The notes: generated from the letters alone by a model not told the origin. DNA of 64,000 nucleotides from Quillaja saponaria (GCA_029379385.1 CM055610.1:17943422-18007421), one strand, 5' to 3'. Positions 26,825-39,871 are shown, counted from the stretch's first letter. Numbers and translations: made by a program.

Positions 26825-29052
26825 CATTGGATGTTTATCCATTTCTTTAATTTATTGTTAACTTGTAGAGTTGGGTATTTTTTATGCAAGAATGTGACTC
26901 TTAGGTTGAGTTATATGTTGGAGCTTCTGGTAAGGGTCATGCGCAATTAACAAATAATTATAAGTTATGATTTAAAGATAACTTAGAAGATAACTTAGAG
27001 AAAACAACATTTCTAATTAATTCAGATATATGATTGTATATGCTTAATTGTATGATATTTCATTTTTGTGTGTCTTTGTAATCTTTAAGTGAAAGTAATA
27101 TAAAGTTATTAATTAATATCACCGTTAATTTCTGATAGACATCTTAATTTAAAACTCAAAGAGTTTTATAATTGAAATCGGTACTAACTAGACTACGTAT
27201 AATTCATTATTTTATTTTTCAAGAGGAGGAGAAAGAAAATTAATTCCTCCAAAACAATTTATTTTTTATTTTTTATTGTTTTTGTTGTATTTATCATATC
27301 TACTCCTAGGAGAATATTCAAAACACGTGACTTCACATACTCCTCCTGGTATCGTGCCAATTAAACTAACAACTAGTTGAAAAAACTCATTGTTTTAATC
27401 ATTTCTAATTAAAAGAATTAAGGAAAGGTAATATATTTTATAATTTTTACTTGTTATGATAAATATATTCTTATCATTTTTATTAAATAACTTTTTGATA
27501 CTTAATAAAACATTTCAAGGAAATAATTATATTATATAAATATAATACTATCAAATGTTTTCTTTTACACTCATCTCCAAATAAAAAAATTATCATATAT
27601 ATCATTTTCTTAAATGATCAAAGAAAATAGAAGTGTTATTCAAAAAAAAATAAGGTGCTGTTTTTTCTCCTTCTGATTTCCTATTCACTCGGCTTTCCTT
27701 CATATCCTTTCCATACTCTCATATAGTGACTAATATCTAATTGATATGTACGCCTCTTGAATATCAAAAATTCGAATAAAATTTTAAATCCTAATTTTTA
27801 TAAAATTATAAATTCGAATAAATTTTTAAGAATAATTTGATAAAAATAATATAAAAAATAAATTTTATTTAATTTTTAATAAAAATTAATATATTAAATA
27901 TTAATTCTAATTCTAATTCAAATGTACTCATTTGAATATTTTATTGAATAATCAGTTTCAAATTTCAACCATATATGTATGATATATATTTTAGTTGTGA
28001 ATTATATATATATTTATATGTATGGGGTACCCTAACATAGACTCATAAATGTAAGTTATCAATGTCTACTTTTTTATGTGAATAAAAAAAATGACCTTGG
28101 ACAAAAAAATCATTGTACACATGTTAAAACTAATTAAGGGTGAGGGTTCTGTTTGTAATTTCATTTAAAAAAGATAATGCCTCAATTTTGCTTCTTTATA
28201 AAACTCTCTCTCTCCTTAAGCTGCTCAAATCAATTCGTACTCACTATCTCTCCTCAAATCATTGTTTACTCTCTCTGCTCAAACATGGCCTTATTTTTAT
28301 TTTTAATAATTGATTAATTGAAGTTAATAATACTTGAGTTTTTTGTTTGTGTTTATTATTTTTCTTAATTATAGGAGAAAGTGAATTATTTCTAATAAAT
28401 GATAAGATTATAGTTTAAAAAGAAATCAAAACTAAAGAGGATATTATCCTACTTCTTAGTATGGTATTTTGAGTTAAAATTATATTCAAAAATCAAATGA
28501 CACTATAAAGGTGTTCTGACTTTTATAATAATATAGATATATAAAAAATGTATTATTCATTTTAAATGAGAAAATAACGCTTTACCACTTACAACATAAT
28601 TAAAAAATTGATACCGCTAGAGCTAGTCATGTAAAATCAACTTTTAACAGCTTGATTTCAAATTAATATCTACATATATATATGATCATTTGGCAAAAAA
28701 TAAAAAATATATATATATAATAAATAAAAAAAATTCATGAAGACCATTAATCCTAGTGTTTTCAAAAATTGCTAGAACATCTTTAGATATACCTTCCGAA
28801 GCATGTGTTGTAACAGTATCAATGTTATTATGCATATGACATATCTGATCCAAAATTAACCCTCATCAAGAAATTGATAAATCAAATCATAACAGACATA
28901 ATTCTCGAACAGAAAAAACACATAAACTCAAGAATACAAAATTAAAACACACAATCTACTATAAAAATGAAAATTAATTATATTATTAGACAAAGAAACA
29001 AAATAAAAAAAATAAAAAAAATCTAAGGGACTGATATCAAAAAAGAGGGCAA
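26727..29052. other. AT-rich spacer
   Basis: Starts with a compound GC/CA/AT dinucleotide run at about 26782-26824, which lies in the promoter of copy A. At about 28190-28300 there is a TATAAA followed by a CT-rich leader and an ATG that reads only ten codons, resembling a detached promoter and 5' UTR. Otherwise I see nothing. Confidence 0.35.
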
Positions 29053-29881
29053 CTATTTATTCTTCTTTTTAAGAAAGCAGTTATCACTCTTCTTGGAGTT
29101 GGATTTGTTGTCCTCCACAATTCCACTTCCTTCATTCAATACTGCATTATATTTTGGCAGAGGCATTGTAGCTGCATTGACAAATTATAATCATAATATA
29201 AGAATATTCGAATCATATATATATATATATAGTATCTATAATCAATACATGCATAAAGTATAAAAAATATAGTGATCACTACATTTTTTCACTTTAACTA
29301 TTACTCTTTAGCCATTTATTGAAAAATAATTAAGGAATCAAATTCATGCATCTTGCCTTCATTACATATATACTCTTAAAAAGAAAGTCTTAAATGAATG
29401 ATGTGTTTAGTTTTAACTTGACAAGAATAATAACTTAATTAAAGAGTACTTAAATTTACCAGTATACTATTTGACCACTAAATCAAAAAAGAAAAATCGA
29501 GTAGAGTTAGTGAATTATACCTGCACTAAGGTGTGTATTTATGCAGTTTGTACATGTGAAAGTATGAAGGGGGAAGTGGGTTTTGGTTACAATGTTCATA
29601 AAAGTAGTGCAAAAGAGCCCTATATTGTGCTTCTTGTTGATTCCATCCTAAAGGGCGTTTTCTAAACTGGTCTCGCAGTTTCTCCTAGCACGACCAAAAG
29701 CTCTGCCCCTGCATATAGCTTTTTTTATAGAACTCTCTAGTTGAGTACGATAGAGATGGTCATGCCCAATACTATTAAGTGAGGAAGAATAATATTGAAG
29801 ATTATCATCTTCAACACCTTCCAATACAGCAAGGTTAAATCCAATCAATAACACCATAATTAATGACATTGCAATTCTCAT
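29053..29881 (-). pseudogene. small secreted Cys-pair protein, copy B (two exons, frameshifted)
   Basis: Exon 1 (29521-29881) starts MRIAMSLIMVLLIGFNLAV, a hydrophobic leader, and reads to AICRGRAFGRARRNCE (C57). Then a one-base loss near 29668 puts the continuation FRKRPLGWNQQEAQ and FYEHC in another frame, while the original frame hits a stop at 29648. A second shift (one extra base) follows, after which TCTNC and the donor at 29520/29519 are again in the starting frame. Exon 2 (29053-29171) then reads in phase: TMPLPKYNAVLNEG and a Lys/Asn/Ser-rich tail with one Cys before the stop. The alignment of both exons with copy A, including the splice phase, is the main evidence that the family is protein-coding. 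Confidence 0.6.
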
Positions 29882-30119
29882 TTCTTTACATGAAATTGGG
29901 ATCCAAAGTTCATATAATAAAGCACGCACACAAAATACATATATGCATACTTCTTTTTCCAAACCCATGACACTCTTTTTCTTTCTTTCTTTCATTAGTT
30001 TTTCCTAAACTTGCATAACAAATTGTAAATATATATTTTTTTTTCCTTTCAAATAATTAAGGATGAAATCTCAACCTTAATGTTTATGTCTTCTTAGCAA
30101 TTCATACATTTTTTTAGCA

Positions 30120-30427
30120 TTAATATTTATAGTACCACTGTTTAGCACACTGTTCATACATTTTTTCCAACTGAAACTTAAACTCAGACTTTTGTTGTAC
30201 ATTCCATTGTACAATAGATTTACCAAGATTTTCCTCAAAACGATGCTTAGTATAAATGAAAGCTCGCTGCTTGCATAGCGCTAACATTCTTCCGTCTTCT
30301 TCTAGGCCTAGCTGAAGCTTATCAGATGGTGGATAGAAGAGAGATCATATTGTTGATGAGTTATTAGGCCAACTACTATGAACACAATCATTAGCATAAT
30401 TCTCATTCCACATCTTTTTGTATCCAT
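30120..30427 (-). pseudogene. small secreted Cys-pair protein, copy C (frameshifted)
   Basis: The leader MDTKRCGMRIMLMIVFIVVG reads from 30427 and stops after 39 codons. The family core is in a different frame: LALCKQRAF, then LGKSIVQWN, QQKSEF and MYEQC, ending at the stop at 30120-30122. The core frame has its own upstream stop, so no alternative start can rescue it; the break lies between the leader and the core. The leader resembles copies D and E more than A and B. No second exon was found. Confidence 0.55.
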
Positions 30428-33400
30428 AATTGTAATTAGCTGATAATACTAGGATTGATCAAATTATTTACAGCTTATATATAGTGAAACATAAAAAATG
30501 TATAGGTTTTATTAATTTTTTTTTATTAATTTTTCACCTGATCTATATTGCTGGCTCTTCAAGAAGCCACCAAGCCATTACTTATATTTTAATTGTTTAA
30601 CAAATATCTATAGTATATAATAAAATTGATACTTGAGAATTGAAGAAATATAATACTGACAAGTAGAATCATAATATTATGTTACGTCAGCTTTTGAAAA
30701 AAATTAAAAACAATTGATTCATTTCTCCTCTCTACCCATGAATTTTATACCACATAAGATTCTATAGAGACAACACATAAGCTTTTGGGTAAAAGTAAGG
30801 AAAAAAATCATTCATTTATTTCCACTATTTCTTCTCAAATCATTTATTTATGTTTCATTAATTGTCAATTACAGTTACCTAAATTTATGTCTCTATCAAT
30901 TCTAATAAGAAATGTTGTTATACCACTCTTTTTTTTTTTCAAATCTCTTCCCATTACTTGACTCTTTGTCTTCATGAACAGATATTGAACAATATAAATA
31001 TGGACATCTCTACCTTTATGCCAACATAACTTTATATATGCATGGTAGTTGTTAAAATGGTATTAGCATCGATGGTACAGAGGAAGAGTGAAAGTTTTTC
31101 ACGCAGAGGACAGCCTGCTAATTGTGGTCGTGATTAGCAGCAAGTCAGACCACAAAATTTTCACTAGCCAAGCTTATGCAAGAGTAAGATGAAAGAAGAA
31201 GAGATGGAAGCTTTTAGGTTTTTCATATCTGGTTAGAGGAATTGAACTGTAAATCATTTCCTGTAATGACAATTGAAAAGAATGCCAGAAAAAATGACCA
31301 AAATCATGACAGATTAGGCAACAGACGAGCATTGAACATCATAATATTGAGATTTGTTAGTAAAGTTGTGTATTGTCAAAAGAGTAAAAGTGATTAATGT
31401 ATTTTATCTATATTAACAATTCTTTGCTTCATTTCTGCTTAAAGCAAGTTTGGTTCAAAATTTTCATTCATTACTCGAATTTATTTAAAAGTCAAGACTA
31501 TAAAAATGATTTATACTCTTATCATTATTCTTTCTAAAAATAAATTTAAGATTAGTTAATTTAAAATAAAATATATAAAAATACCTACAACATAAAAAAA
31601 TATTAATAAATTAAATGAAAAAAAAAAACTTTAATTTATTATGTTATAATCTCCTAAATTAAAAAATACTTTGAAATTAAAAATTCTAACAAAAAGACTC
31701 TATGATTAACAATTAAAACCTTAAAAAAAGAAACCAAATGATTCTATACTGAAGTAAATACATAACTTAAGATGGAAATAATTTTCTCTTATTTATTAAA
31801 AAATTTCATGTAACTCCCAAAAAATTTTAAAATCTAAATCATATTTAATAAATGTACATTAATTTCCAATTACATAAAAACCTTTCAAGCTTTTTTCTAA
31901 TAAAAAAATTCAAACTTTTCTATATTGAAATTCATACAAAAGTTAATTAGGTGATATTTTTGTATCTATTAAATTTTTCCAAGTAACTCCTAAAATCTCT
32001 TAAAATTATAATCATATCTGATAAATGTTATTTTAAAAATTCAAACCTCTCAAAATCTCTACATCTTAATTTGGTGATGACTTTTCGTATCGATTAAAAT
32101 TTTCATGTAATGCCTATAACCTCTCAAAATTGTAATAGTATCTAATAAATATTATTTTAAAAATAATTAATATAGAGAAAAAATTAATTATACACATTAT
32201 GAATGAAATTAAAAATGGGCATGCATTGACTAATTATTATAGTAATTATTAATAGTTAATGATATAGTACAATATGATTAATGCAATGAATGAAAATGTA
32301 CGAAAAAAGAAAAATTTCAGGCAAAAATTAGTGGTACAAATTACCAATAAATTAATTAAGGTAAATTAGTAGTAGTATGTTGAGGATGAGTTAAAAATGA
32401 GCAGTTACCCTATGTTTTTTATTTTAAGAGAATTAATTATGACAAATTAATAGTAGTAAGTTGGGGATGAATTAGAAATGAGTAGTTACACTATTATATA
32501 TACATAAAAGATAATTAATATAAGGCCTAAATTAATTGAGTATTGAGTTAGCATTATGCTAATTATTGTATGAATTATTAATAGTTAGAGGTAACAAAAT
32601 AATATTAATATATATAAGGAAGGAAAACATTATGGAAGAAGAAAAATTTCAGGAAAAAAATTATTGGCACAAATTATGGATCAATTAATGATAATTCATA
32701 TTATTACCTAATTATTATAATATTTGTTGATTATTATTGATTACTAATTTTATTAAAAACCTGTAACTTGACATGTATGTATGAATGAATGGGACAACAA
32801 AATTATTTGTTTAGAGTACTTGAAAAAATGTATAAAAGAAATTCAACTCCTAAACCAAAATTTAAACAACATTTATCCTCAAACTATACACTTAACTAAT
32901 ATTTGATGTATTACAAACTTTGCTTCCTCTTTTTTTTTAAACTAAAAATGAAAAATATATAAAATGTGCTACGAAAATGTTTGAATTATGCTTTAATAGA
33001 GACAAGTGATAATTTTAAGTAATAAGCAAATGAAATATAAACAAAATAACATGTTCATTGCATGTGTCGAGAGCACTTAGAAATAAATAATTTTATAACA
33101 ATTTTATAAAAATAAAATATATAAAGATATATACAACACAAAAAACTAAATAAATAAAATAGAAAATATTACAAATTTATAATCTCATAAAATAAAATGC
33201 CCCTTGCAATGCACATGATGAATTCATCTAGTATATATATAAAAAGAGACCAATTTATAACACCATGAAATAAGTCTAGGGGTAAATAATGAATATATAT
33301 TTATGACTTTAAGTTTCAACAATTTTTTATTTTTTATTTTTATCAATTATTAGTTTGACTAGCTCAAATAATTTGACATATGTAACCAATAAGAAAAAAA

Positions 33401-33649
33401 TTAATCCTAGAAGAGAAAATGAAACCAAGGAGGAATAATTTGATAAGTGAAAATATCTTACTAAAATTAAAGGCCCAAACACAATATTGTGGAGGAAAAA
33501 CCTTTGTGAAATAATTAAAGTGGGCTTAATTATTTATCACCAATTGTTAAATTTTAAAATAAACCCCAATAATTCTAAGAATTCAGAAAAATACCTCTCA
33601 AAAGGTTAAGGTTAGTTCAAACAATTCATTGCACATTACCGAAATTTAA
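30428..33649. other. AT-rich spacer with local repeats and one hairpin
   Basis: No gene is supported. A perfect 8-base-pair hairpin lies at 31115-31140. Related segments recur at about 32290-32420 and 32610-32700 (both contain AAATTTCAGG followed by a run ending in ACAAATTA). Confidence 0.4.
31780..32170. repeat. degenerate tandem repeat, about three units
   Basis: Three diverged units start near 31790, 31955 and 32085. Each reads through a TATTAAA-like start, then a CATGTAA or CAAGTAA, CTCC/GCC, a run of Ts and As, and TAATAAATGTTATT or a variant of it. Unit length is roughly 130-160 bases. Confidence 0.4.
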
Positions 33650-34500
33650 TTCACCAAAATTTTAACTAGGAGATTGTTGACTACTTCCATAATTGTGCCT
33701 ATGCATGACTTCATTAGCAAAAACATCATTGGCTTAATGAAGAAACTACAATTTGGGACTTGCCCCTCTATCATGATCTTGATCATTTCGTTTCCCCAAA
33801 AGGATAATTTGATTAATACGACAAACTATTATTGGCAGAAATTAGCATACAAGTAGAAAGTTTGGTAGGTGGATAAACCGTTGAATATTTGTGGGACCCA
33901 AATTAAACCTAGAAAAAAAAAAAGATGACCTAACCTCATGACTCGTGAATGGCATGCTGGTGTCTTCACCTGATTAATTTAATAACTATATATATAGGCC
34001 TAGACTTTGTTTAATTATTGAAATATTTTTCACTTTTTATCTTTAATAATTTGGGCCGAGTCAACTAAAATATGTTTATAGACATGTGCCAAAATAAATG
34101 TATTTACAAATAATAACATATAAAGTTAATATTTGATCCATTTTGGATATATAAATATATAAATTAATAATTATTAGTAATATATGTCTTTCTGTTATTT
34201 ATGGATAGTGTAAATTCTATTAGTTATTAATAGTGTAAAAATGAGATATAGTTAGGCATTAACTGTAGAATATATGATATTTGTTTGACTTTTTATTTTT
34301 ATTTTTTTTAAATAATTGGGATGGCAAGATATTGTTATCTAACCAAAGAAAGGACTGGTTTTCTTTTAGTAATAAACATTAGTTATGACTAATGTATATA
34401 TTAATTCCATAAGTGCCAATCCTTTTCTTAGGTGTAGACACCAAATTTTGGACAACTAAACAAAATCATTATGGACCCAAAATTTAGAAAGAACCTCAGG
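33650..34500. repeat. upstream segment of the BAHD array unit, copy 1
   Basis: This stretch is repeated in part at about 38365-39240 and at about 48430-48720. Shared marks are the phrases GTTGACTACTTCCATAA (copies 1 and 3), ATGACCTAACCTCATGACTCG and GTGTAGACACCAAATTT (copies 1 and 2). Each copy lies a few kb upstream of a BAHD gene, so it marks the left part of the tandemly duplicated unit. No coding sense was found in it. Confidence 0.6.
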
Positions 34501-34534
34501 ATTCATGTTATTAATGTATAATTTATTCATTAAT

Positions 34535-34710
34535 TTATAAGACGTGATTCAAGTGGTAAGACAAGCTTGAACTTAATGGTTGAGGATCTTTACAATGTTA
34601 AAGGTTCGAGCCCATAAAAAAACACTTGTGGGGAGGGGTAATTACAAATCCTGATCAACATTAAGCTCATATCTAAAGGATATAAGTTTTACTCATGAGA
34701 AACAAAAAAA
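34535..34710 (+). mobile_element. SINE-like element
   Basis: An A-box-like TGATTCAAGTGG at 34545-34556 is followed about 46 bases later by a perfect B box GGTTCGAGCCC at 34603-34613. This is the spacing of a tRNA-derived pol III promoter. The element ends in an A-rich run near 34705. It is absent from the paralogous segment at 39.2 kb, which supports insertion, but I did not delimit a target-site duplication. Confidence 0.5.
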
Positions 34711-35165
34711 AAAAATTTAATTTCATCAAGTTCAAATTAGATTGATATAGTCAGATAATTTAGATCAGATTTAAAAAAATTAATTAGCAAATTTGAATTA
34801 GTTCTTTGATTACTTTTCTAATTGAATTGAAATATTATATGATCTATAAATTCTCAAACTCAATATATAAGTTCATTTGATACATCATATAGTATTAGAT
34901 AGTATATTGATTTCATAATATATTATGTCATATAGATATATTGTTATTATAGTGTTGACTTATTTTTTTTTATTGTCTAGTTTATATTGTCAAACATGTT
35001 ATAAAAAAAATTTAATAATATAAATTATATTATCTCGTAAATATAAAATAATTTATAAAATAAAATTAGATAAGATAGTTTTACATTACCATGTTTCTTT
35101 ATATAACAAGTCAAGCTATTAATTATGTGATATACAGATAAGATTTTTTCAGTAGTAGAATCCAA

Positions 35166-35236
35166 TAAAATTGCAATTCTTTAATCCCCTCGAGGAAAGC
35201 AAGCAATTTGCATTTATGGAAATCAGTCCTCTGGGG
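35166..35236 (+). promoter_or_regulatory. orphan copy of the BAHD promoter module
   Basis: It carries the module TTTAATCCCCTCGAGGAAA followed by GCAAGCAAT, which lies about 100-220 bases upstream of the BAHD start codons at 36244 and 42951. Here no BAHD gene follows directly; a second module copy and the real gene come 0.85 kb later. It is probably a remnant of a lost or unequal-crossover copy. Confidence 0.45.
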
Positions 35237-36023
35237 CCTCCTTGCAACTTGCAAGAAATATTATAATCTCTTTGTCCCCCACGAGGAATGTAAGTTATCA
35301 TTGCAAGTTGTGTGATTTTATTTTATTTATTTATTTATTTTTTTTATTTTTTTTTTTTTAATATATGGAAATTGAGAGGGTTCAAATTCGGCACTGAAGG
35401 TGAAGTGTCAAAAATTGTGTGGTTTTATTTGATTAATCCAGACTATCTTCTCTAATCTCCTTTCTTTTTATAAAATTTTAACTCAATATATTTCTTGAAC
35501 AAAAATAGCTCAGAAATTTTTATGTGTCTTTCGATTATTTTATCTTATCATTAATGACAAACATTTTGGTCTATTCTTACTTTTAAATCATTAAACCAAT
35601 TAATATTGCTGGCATGATATATTCAACATAAAATAAAATGTAAATTACAAACAAAAATTATACATTAAGAGGTTGGTGTTCAAACTAACAACTTGGAGGA
35701 TGGGGAGGACCTAAAGCATGGTATCATCCCAAGTGAACTATAATCACTGGCTAATAATGTACAAGAGGTCAACTTGATAATTAGTTTTACACTATTTTAT
35801 TATTCTTATATAATTCGTCAAACAAATCATAATTATTTAATGTACAAGTAAGATTTGTTTAATGAGATATACAAACAAATAAAATTATAATTACCTAAAG
35901 GTAGTTAGTTGCAGTGATAAGCGAATTGCAACTGTTTAACAACCGTATCGCTCTTTAAATCTATAAAAGAGATTAAGTTATCAAAAAAGTGTGAAGGTAC
36001 TCATAAATATATATATATATACT

Positions 36024-36243
36024 AAATTGCAATTATTTAATCCCCTTGAGGAAATCAAGCAATATCCATGTATGGATTCCGTAACTAATGGACTCGAACG
36101 ATCAGTCCTCCCCAGCCACCTTCTTATATATATGTATATAAATACATGGCGCATCTTGCCATACTATTCAAATTAGGCCACGCTGAGCTCTATAATCTCA
36201 ATTTTACTCTCTTGTATATCCAACACTGCCTGATTATCTACAA
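36024..36243 (+). promoter_or_regulatory. promoter and leader of BAHD gene 1
   Basis: The shared promoter module runs from 36024 to about 36122, with the CCCCTCGAGG palindrome changed to CCCCTTGAGG. A TATA box candidate (TATATAAATA) lies at about 36136-36145. The leader shares the phrase CTGCCTGATTAT just before the ATG with BAHD genes 2 and 3. Confidence 0.5.
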
Positions 36244-37758
36244 ATGGCTGATCATGATCAAGTGAATGGAGCATTGAAATTCAAAGTCCTTGATAACTTT
36301 GAAATTTCTCCACCACAAGGATCAGTTCCCACAACCAATATCCCTCTTACTTTCTTCGACTACCTATATCTTTTATGCTCTGGAAATAGACTCATTTTCT
36401 TGTATGAATTCCCATATACAACTCATCATTTCTTGGAAACAATACTTCCTTCTCTCAAACAATCTCTTTCACTTACACTCCAACACTTTTTTCCATATGC
36501 TGCTACTCTTGTTTTTCCTCCAGAACCAAACAAGCCTTACATCCGTTATGTTGCTGATTCCGAATCCTCCACCGTCACCTTCACCGTGGCTGAATCCACC
36601 ATGGATTTTAACCACATTATAGCTGATCACCCTATTGACATCAATGACTTGGATACCTTCGCCCCACCGAAACCTCCTGTAAGTGTCTTAGAGGATGGCA
36701 CGCGGTTGTTTCCTCTCATGGCCATTCAAGTCACTGTTATGCCTAACTCTGGATTCTGTATTGGTATCAATTATCACCACGTTGTTGCCGATGGCATGGC
36801 ATTCATGTTTTTCATGAAAGCATGGGCGTCCATCTGTAAGAGATTATTGATGAGCACAAAAACAAATGAAGAAGAAGAAGAAGGAGAAGGAGAACATTAT
36901 TCATTGCCAATATTCAATGAAGGGGATATGGTTCCAGACCCTAATGGAATTGAGCTCAGTTACTTGAAGTTTTGGTGGAAAGCTTCACCTGTAATTTTAA
37001 ACATGTTGGAAGGGGACGGGCCGAGGTCAAGCAATGGCATGCATGAAAACACAAAAGAAAATCATAGTTTTGAGGCTAAGGGCACAATTAAGCTTAGCCA
37101 AGTCCAAGTTGATAAACTAAAGCAATGGATTTCTCTTAAACATAATGAATATTCCAGTAGCGAACCACAAGATAAGATCAGTTCAGTCCCATTACGCTTA
37201 TCAACATTTGTAGCAGCATCTGCCCTACTTTGGGTTTGTTGGGTAAAATTAGAAGACAACATCGATATCGGAGATGATGAACCCCATCATTTTCTGTTTG
37301 TGGTGAATTGCCGAGGCCGTTACGAGTTTGTTTCTATACCTTCCACATATTTTGGCAATTGTGTGGCCCTGTCTTATGTGACACTGAAGAAGAGGCAGTT
37401 ACTGGGAGAGAATGGAATTGTTGAAGCAGCCAAAGCTATCGGAAACAAAATCAAGGAGCTAAACAAGAATGGAGTTATGAAAGGACCAGAGACATGGCCG
37501 TTAGATTTTACAGAAAAATTAAGTTCAAGGCGTGGTCTTCTGGCTGCTGGTACACCAAAAATGGGTTTGTATGAGACAGATTTTGGGGTTGGGAGACCTA
37601 AGAAATGTGAATTTCTTGATTTACAAGGTGGAAAGTCCTTTGCTATTTTTGATTCCAAGGACAGGAACGGTGGTGGAGTTGAAGTTGGTTTCGCATTTGA
37701 AAGGACCAAACTAAATAATTTCATTGAGATCATTCAACAGTCTTTGAAGATCCTCTAA
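36244..37758 (+). CDS. BAHD acyltransferase 1 (phenolic glucoside malonyltransferase-like)
   Basis: It transfers an acyl group, probably malonyl or a hydroxycinnamoyl, from CoA to a sugar hydroxyl of a phenolic or flavonoid glycoside in the cytosol. This intron-less gene encodes 504 residues. The catalytic HxxxD is H179-V-V-A-D183 in NYHHVVADGMAF. The second BAHD signature is DFGVG at 446-450, where the family norm is DFGWG. The YFGNC motif typical of the anthocyanin/flavonoid malonyltransferase clade is present (YFGNCVALSYVTLK). An acidic run of Glu at about residues 205-217 lies in the crossover loop. The start MADHDQVNGALKFKV is the first Met of the ORF and aligns with the other copies. 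It is almost identical to BAHD 3 at 49.9 kb. Substrate cannot be told from sequence. Confidence 0.92.
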   Translation: MADHDQVNGALKFKVLDNFEISPPQGSVPTTNIPLTFFDYLYLLCSGNRLIFLYEFPYTTHHFLETILPSLKQSLSLTLQHFFPYAATLVFPPEPNKPYIRYVADSESSTVTFTVAESTMDFNHIIADHPIDINDLDTFAPPKPPVSVLEDGTRLFPLMAIQVTVMPNSGFCIGINYHHVVADGMAFMFFMKAWASICKRLLMSTKTNEEEEEGEGEHYSLPIFNEGDMVPDPNGIELSYLKFWWKASPVILNMLEGDGPRSSNGMHENTKENHSFEAKGTIKLSQVQVDKLKQWISLKHNEYSSSEPQDKISSVPLRLSTFVAASALLWVCWVKLEDNIDIGDDEPHHFLFVVNCRGRYEFVSIPSTYFGNCVALSYVTLKKRQLLGENGIVEAAKAIGNKIKELNKNGVMKGPETWPLDFTEKLSSRRGLLAAGTPKMGLYETDFGVGRPKKCEFLDLQGGKSFAIFDSKDRNGGGVEVGFAFERTKLNNFIEIIQQSLKIL

Positions 37759-38025
37759 TTTCAACCAAGAAACGACGTCTTCCACATTGAGCAAGATCAT
37801 GATCACCAACCCTCTCATTTTCTATTTTCAATAATTAAATCTTTCCCAACTACTTGGTTAGTGGTTAGCTCTGTTAAGGCACTCGGTTGGAGAAATGTAC
37901 AATTTTAAATAATTCTAATAGCAGTAATGACAATGTAAAAATTAAAATTGTATTGCTTGTTATTAATATGATTCTCGTGAATTTAAGATCCTAATTATGA
38001 CATTCGTGAGCTAATTTTGAACCCA

Positions 38026-38060
<35 letters not shown>

Positions 38061-39871
38061 CTAATGTGTTGTGCAGTATTCTTTAAAAGTTGAGTCCATA
38101 TGTTCATGTATAATATTAAAACTCCTCATCTATAACAGTACGGAAATTACTATATTTTGATAATTTAATTGTAAATAAATATTTTTCAATTTTATACATC
38201 AATAATTATATTTAGTCGAATTCAACTCAAGAGAACAGAGGCATCTAACTTGAGAAATTCTATGCCATCCTTGGCCAACTTAATAGCCGCCATGAAATTT
38301 CATATTCTTGCTTTCCATTCATAAGTTCAACATTAATCGCTTCTCCAAATCAACTTCATTCCATATTCTTGATTAATACGACAAACTATAAAGGAGTCTT
38401 TTTTATCTGTTTCTAATATCCAATGAATTACCTCTTAGCAAAAAAAAAAGTTTGGTAGGAGGATGAACCACTGAATATTTGTGGACCCAAATTAAATCTA
38501 TGAAAATAAAATAAAATTAGATGACCTAACCTCATGACTCGTGTTTAGTACATATGCAGGTGTTTTCAACTGATTAATTTAATAATTATATATGTAGGCC
38601 TAGACTTTGTTTCGTTATGAAATATTTTTCATTTTTTATCTTCAATAATTTTGGCCAAGTCAACTAAAATATATTTATAGACGTGTACCAAAATAAATGT
38701 ATCTATATATGATAGAATATAAAGTTAATACTTGATCTATTTTTCTATATATAAATATGTAAATTAATGATTATGTGATAGGTATTAGTAATATATCTCA
38801 TTTTGTTATTTATTGATAGTGTAAAAATGATATATATTGAGAGCATTAAGTATTAAATCTAGAATATATATTTGCTTGATTGATTTTTTTGGGGATGGAA
38901 AGATATTGTGGTCTAACCAAAGAAGGACTGATTTTTTATATTTCTTTTTTAGTATTACCCGGTTTCTCTACAAGCATTGGTGTGAGACTAATTTCTCAGG
39001 GTTCTGTCAAGCTCTTTCTTAAGATGGGACCCCTCTCAAGGTGTTATCTTCAGTTTCAAACCTGAGTTCTCTGCTGGGAGTCACTCACCTTAGTAATAAC
39101 CATAGTTATGACTTATGTGTATATTATTCATCAAGTGCCAGTCCTTTTCCTAAGTGTAGACACCAAATTTGGACAATTAACCAAAATCATTATGGACCCA
39201 AGATTAAAGAAGAACCACATGATTCATGCGATTAATGTATATTTTAATTTCATCAAGTTCAGGTTAGATTGATATTGATATGATTGGATCATTGTTAGAT
39301 TACAAAATAATGAGATCGGGTCAATTTTGAATTAGATATTAATTAACTTCGTATTGAAACAGTATATTACCTATACATTAATGTCATGCTCAATATAAAA
39401 GCTCATTTATCATATAGTATTTTATATTATAGAATTATAGAATGTATTAAATTATATAGTTATATTGTTGTTATAATATTTTCTTATCATTTCCCTTGTA
39501 CGGTTTTATATTGTCAATTTAGTATAAGAGCGTGTCAATAATATAAATTTATATTATTCTTTTGATACCAAATAATGTATAAGAATCAACTGAATAATCT
39601 TATACTATTATGTTATCATTATACAATATGTCAAACGAATCATTAATTATTTGATGTAGAAGTAAGATTTTGTTTAGTAATACAATCAAATACCAACAAG
39701 AGTTGAATATAGTAGTGAGCGAGCTGCACTCTCAAGATAAGAACACAAGTTTGAATCATAGCATGCAATTATTAGGAGAGCCTCTCAATTGTGATAAAGC
39801 TTGATGAATTAGTCTCAATTCAATTCCCATAAGAAAACCCAAGAAAAAAAAAAAAAAGTAATACAATCCAA
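37759..39871. repeat. BAHD 1 downstream flank and second copy of the array unit
   Basis: The BAHD 1 3' UTR is followed by a poly-A and (AT)n run at 38024-38060. From about 38365 to 39240 the sequence repeats 33650-34500 in part. No small-secreted-protein copy follows this BAHD gene, unlike genes 2 and 3. A short SINE-like piece lies at 39715-39840. Confidence 0.5.
38956..39089. mobile_element. about 135-bp insertion in the array-unit copy
   Basis: Compared with the paralogous stretch near 34.37 kb, an extra block lies here. It is flanked by near-identical TTAGTAT (38949-38955) and TTAGTAAT (39090-39097), which look like a target-site duplication. Inside is TTCAAACCTGAGTTCT, a B-box-like phrase of plant short retroelements. 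Confidence 0.4.

Noticed and set aside
26475..30427. Introns as the explanation of the frame breaks in small-protein copies A-C
   Set aside because: No GT-AG pairs fit at the breaks; aligned copies differ by one base exactly there.
34535..34710. A true tRNA gene at the A/B-box pair
   Set aside because: The boxes are spaced well, but the acceptor and anticodon stems do not form.
37374..37733. 119-codon minus-strand frames opposite the BAHD 3' ends (also at 44093 and 51022)
   Set aside because: They recur only because the BAHD genes are paralogues; no independent support.
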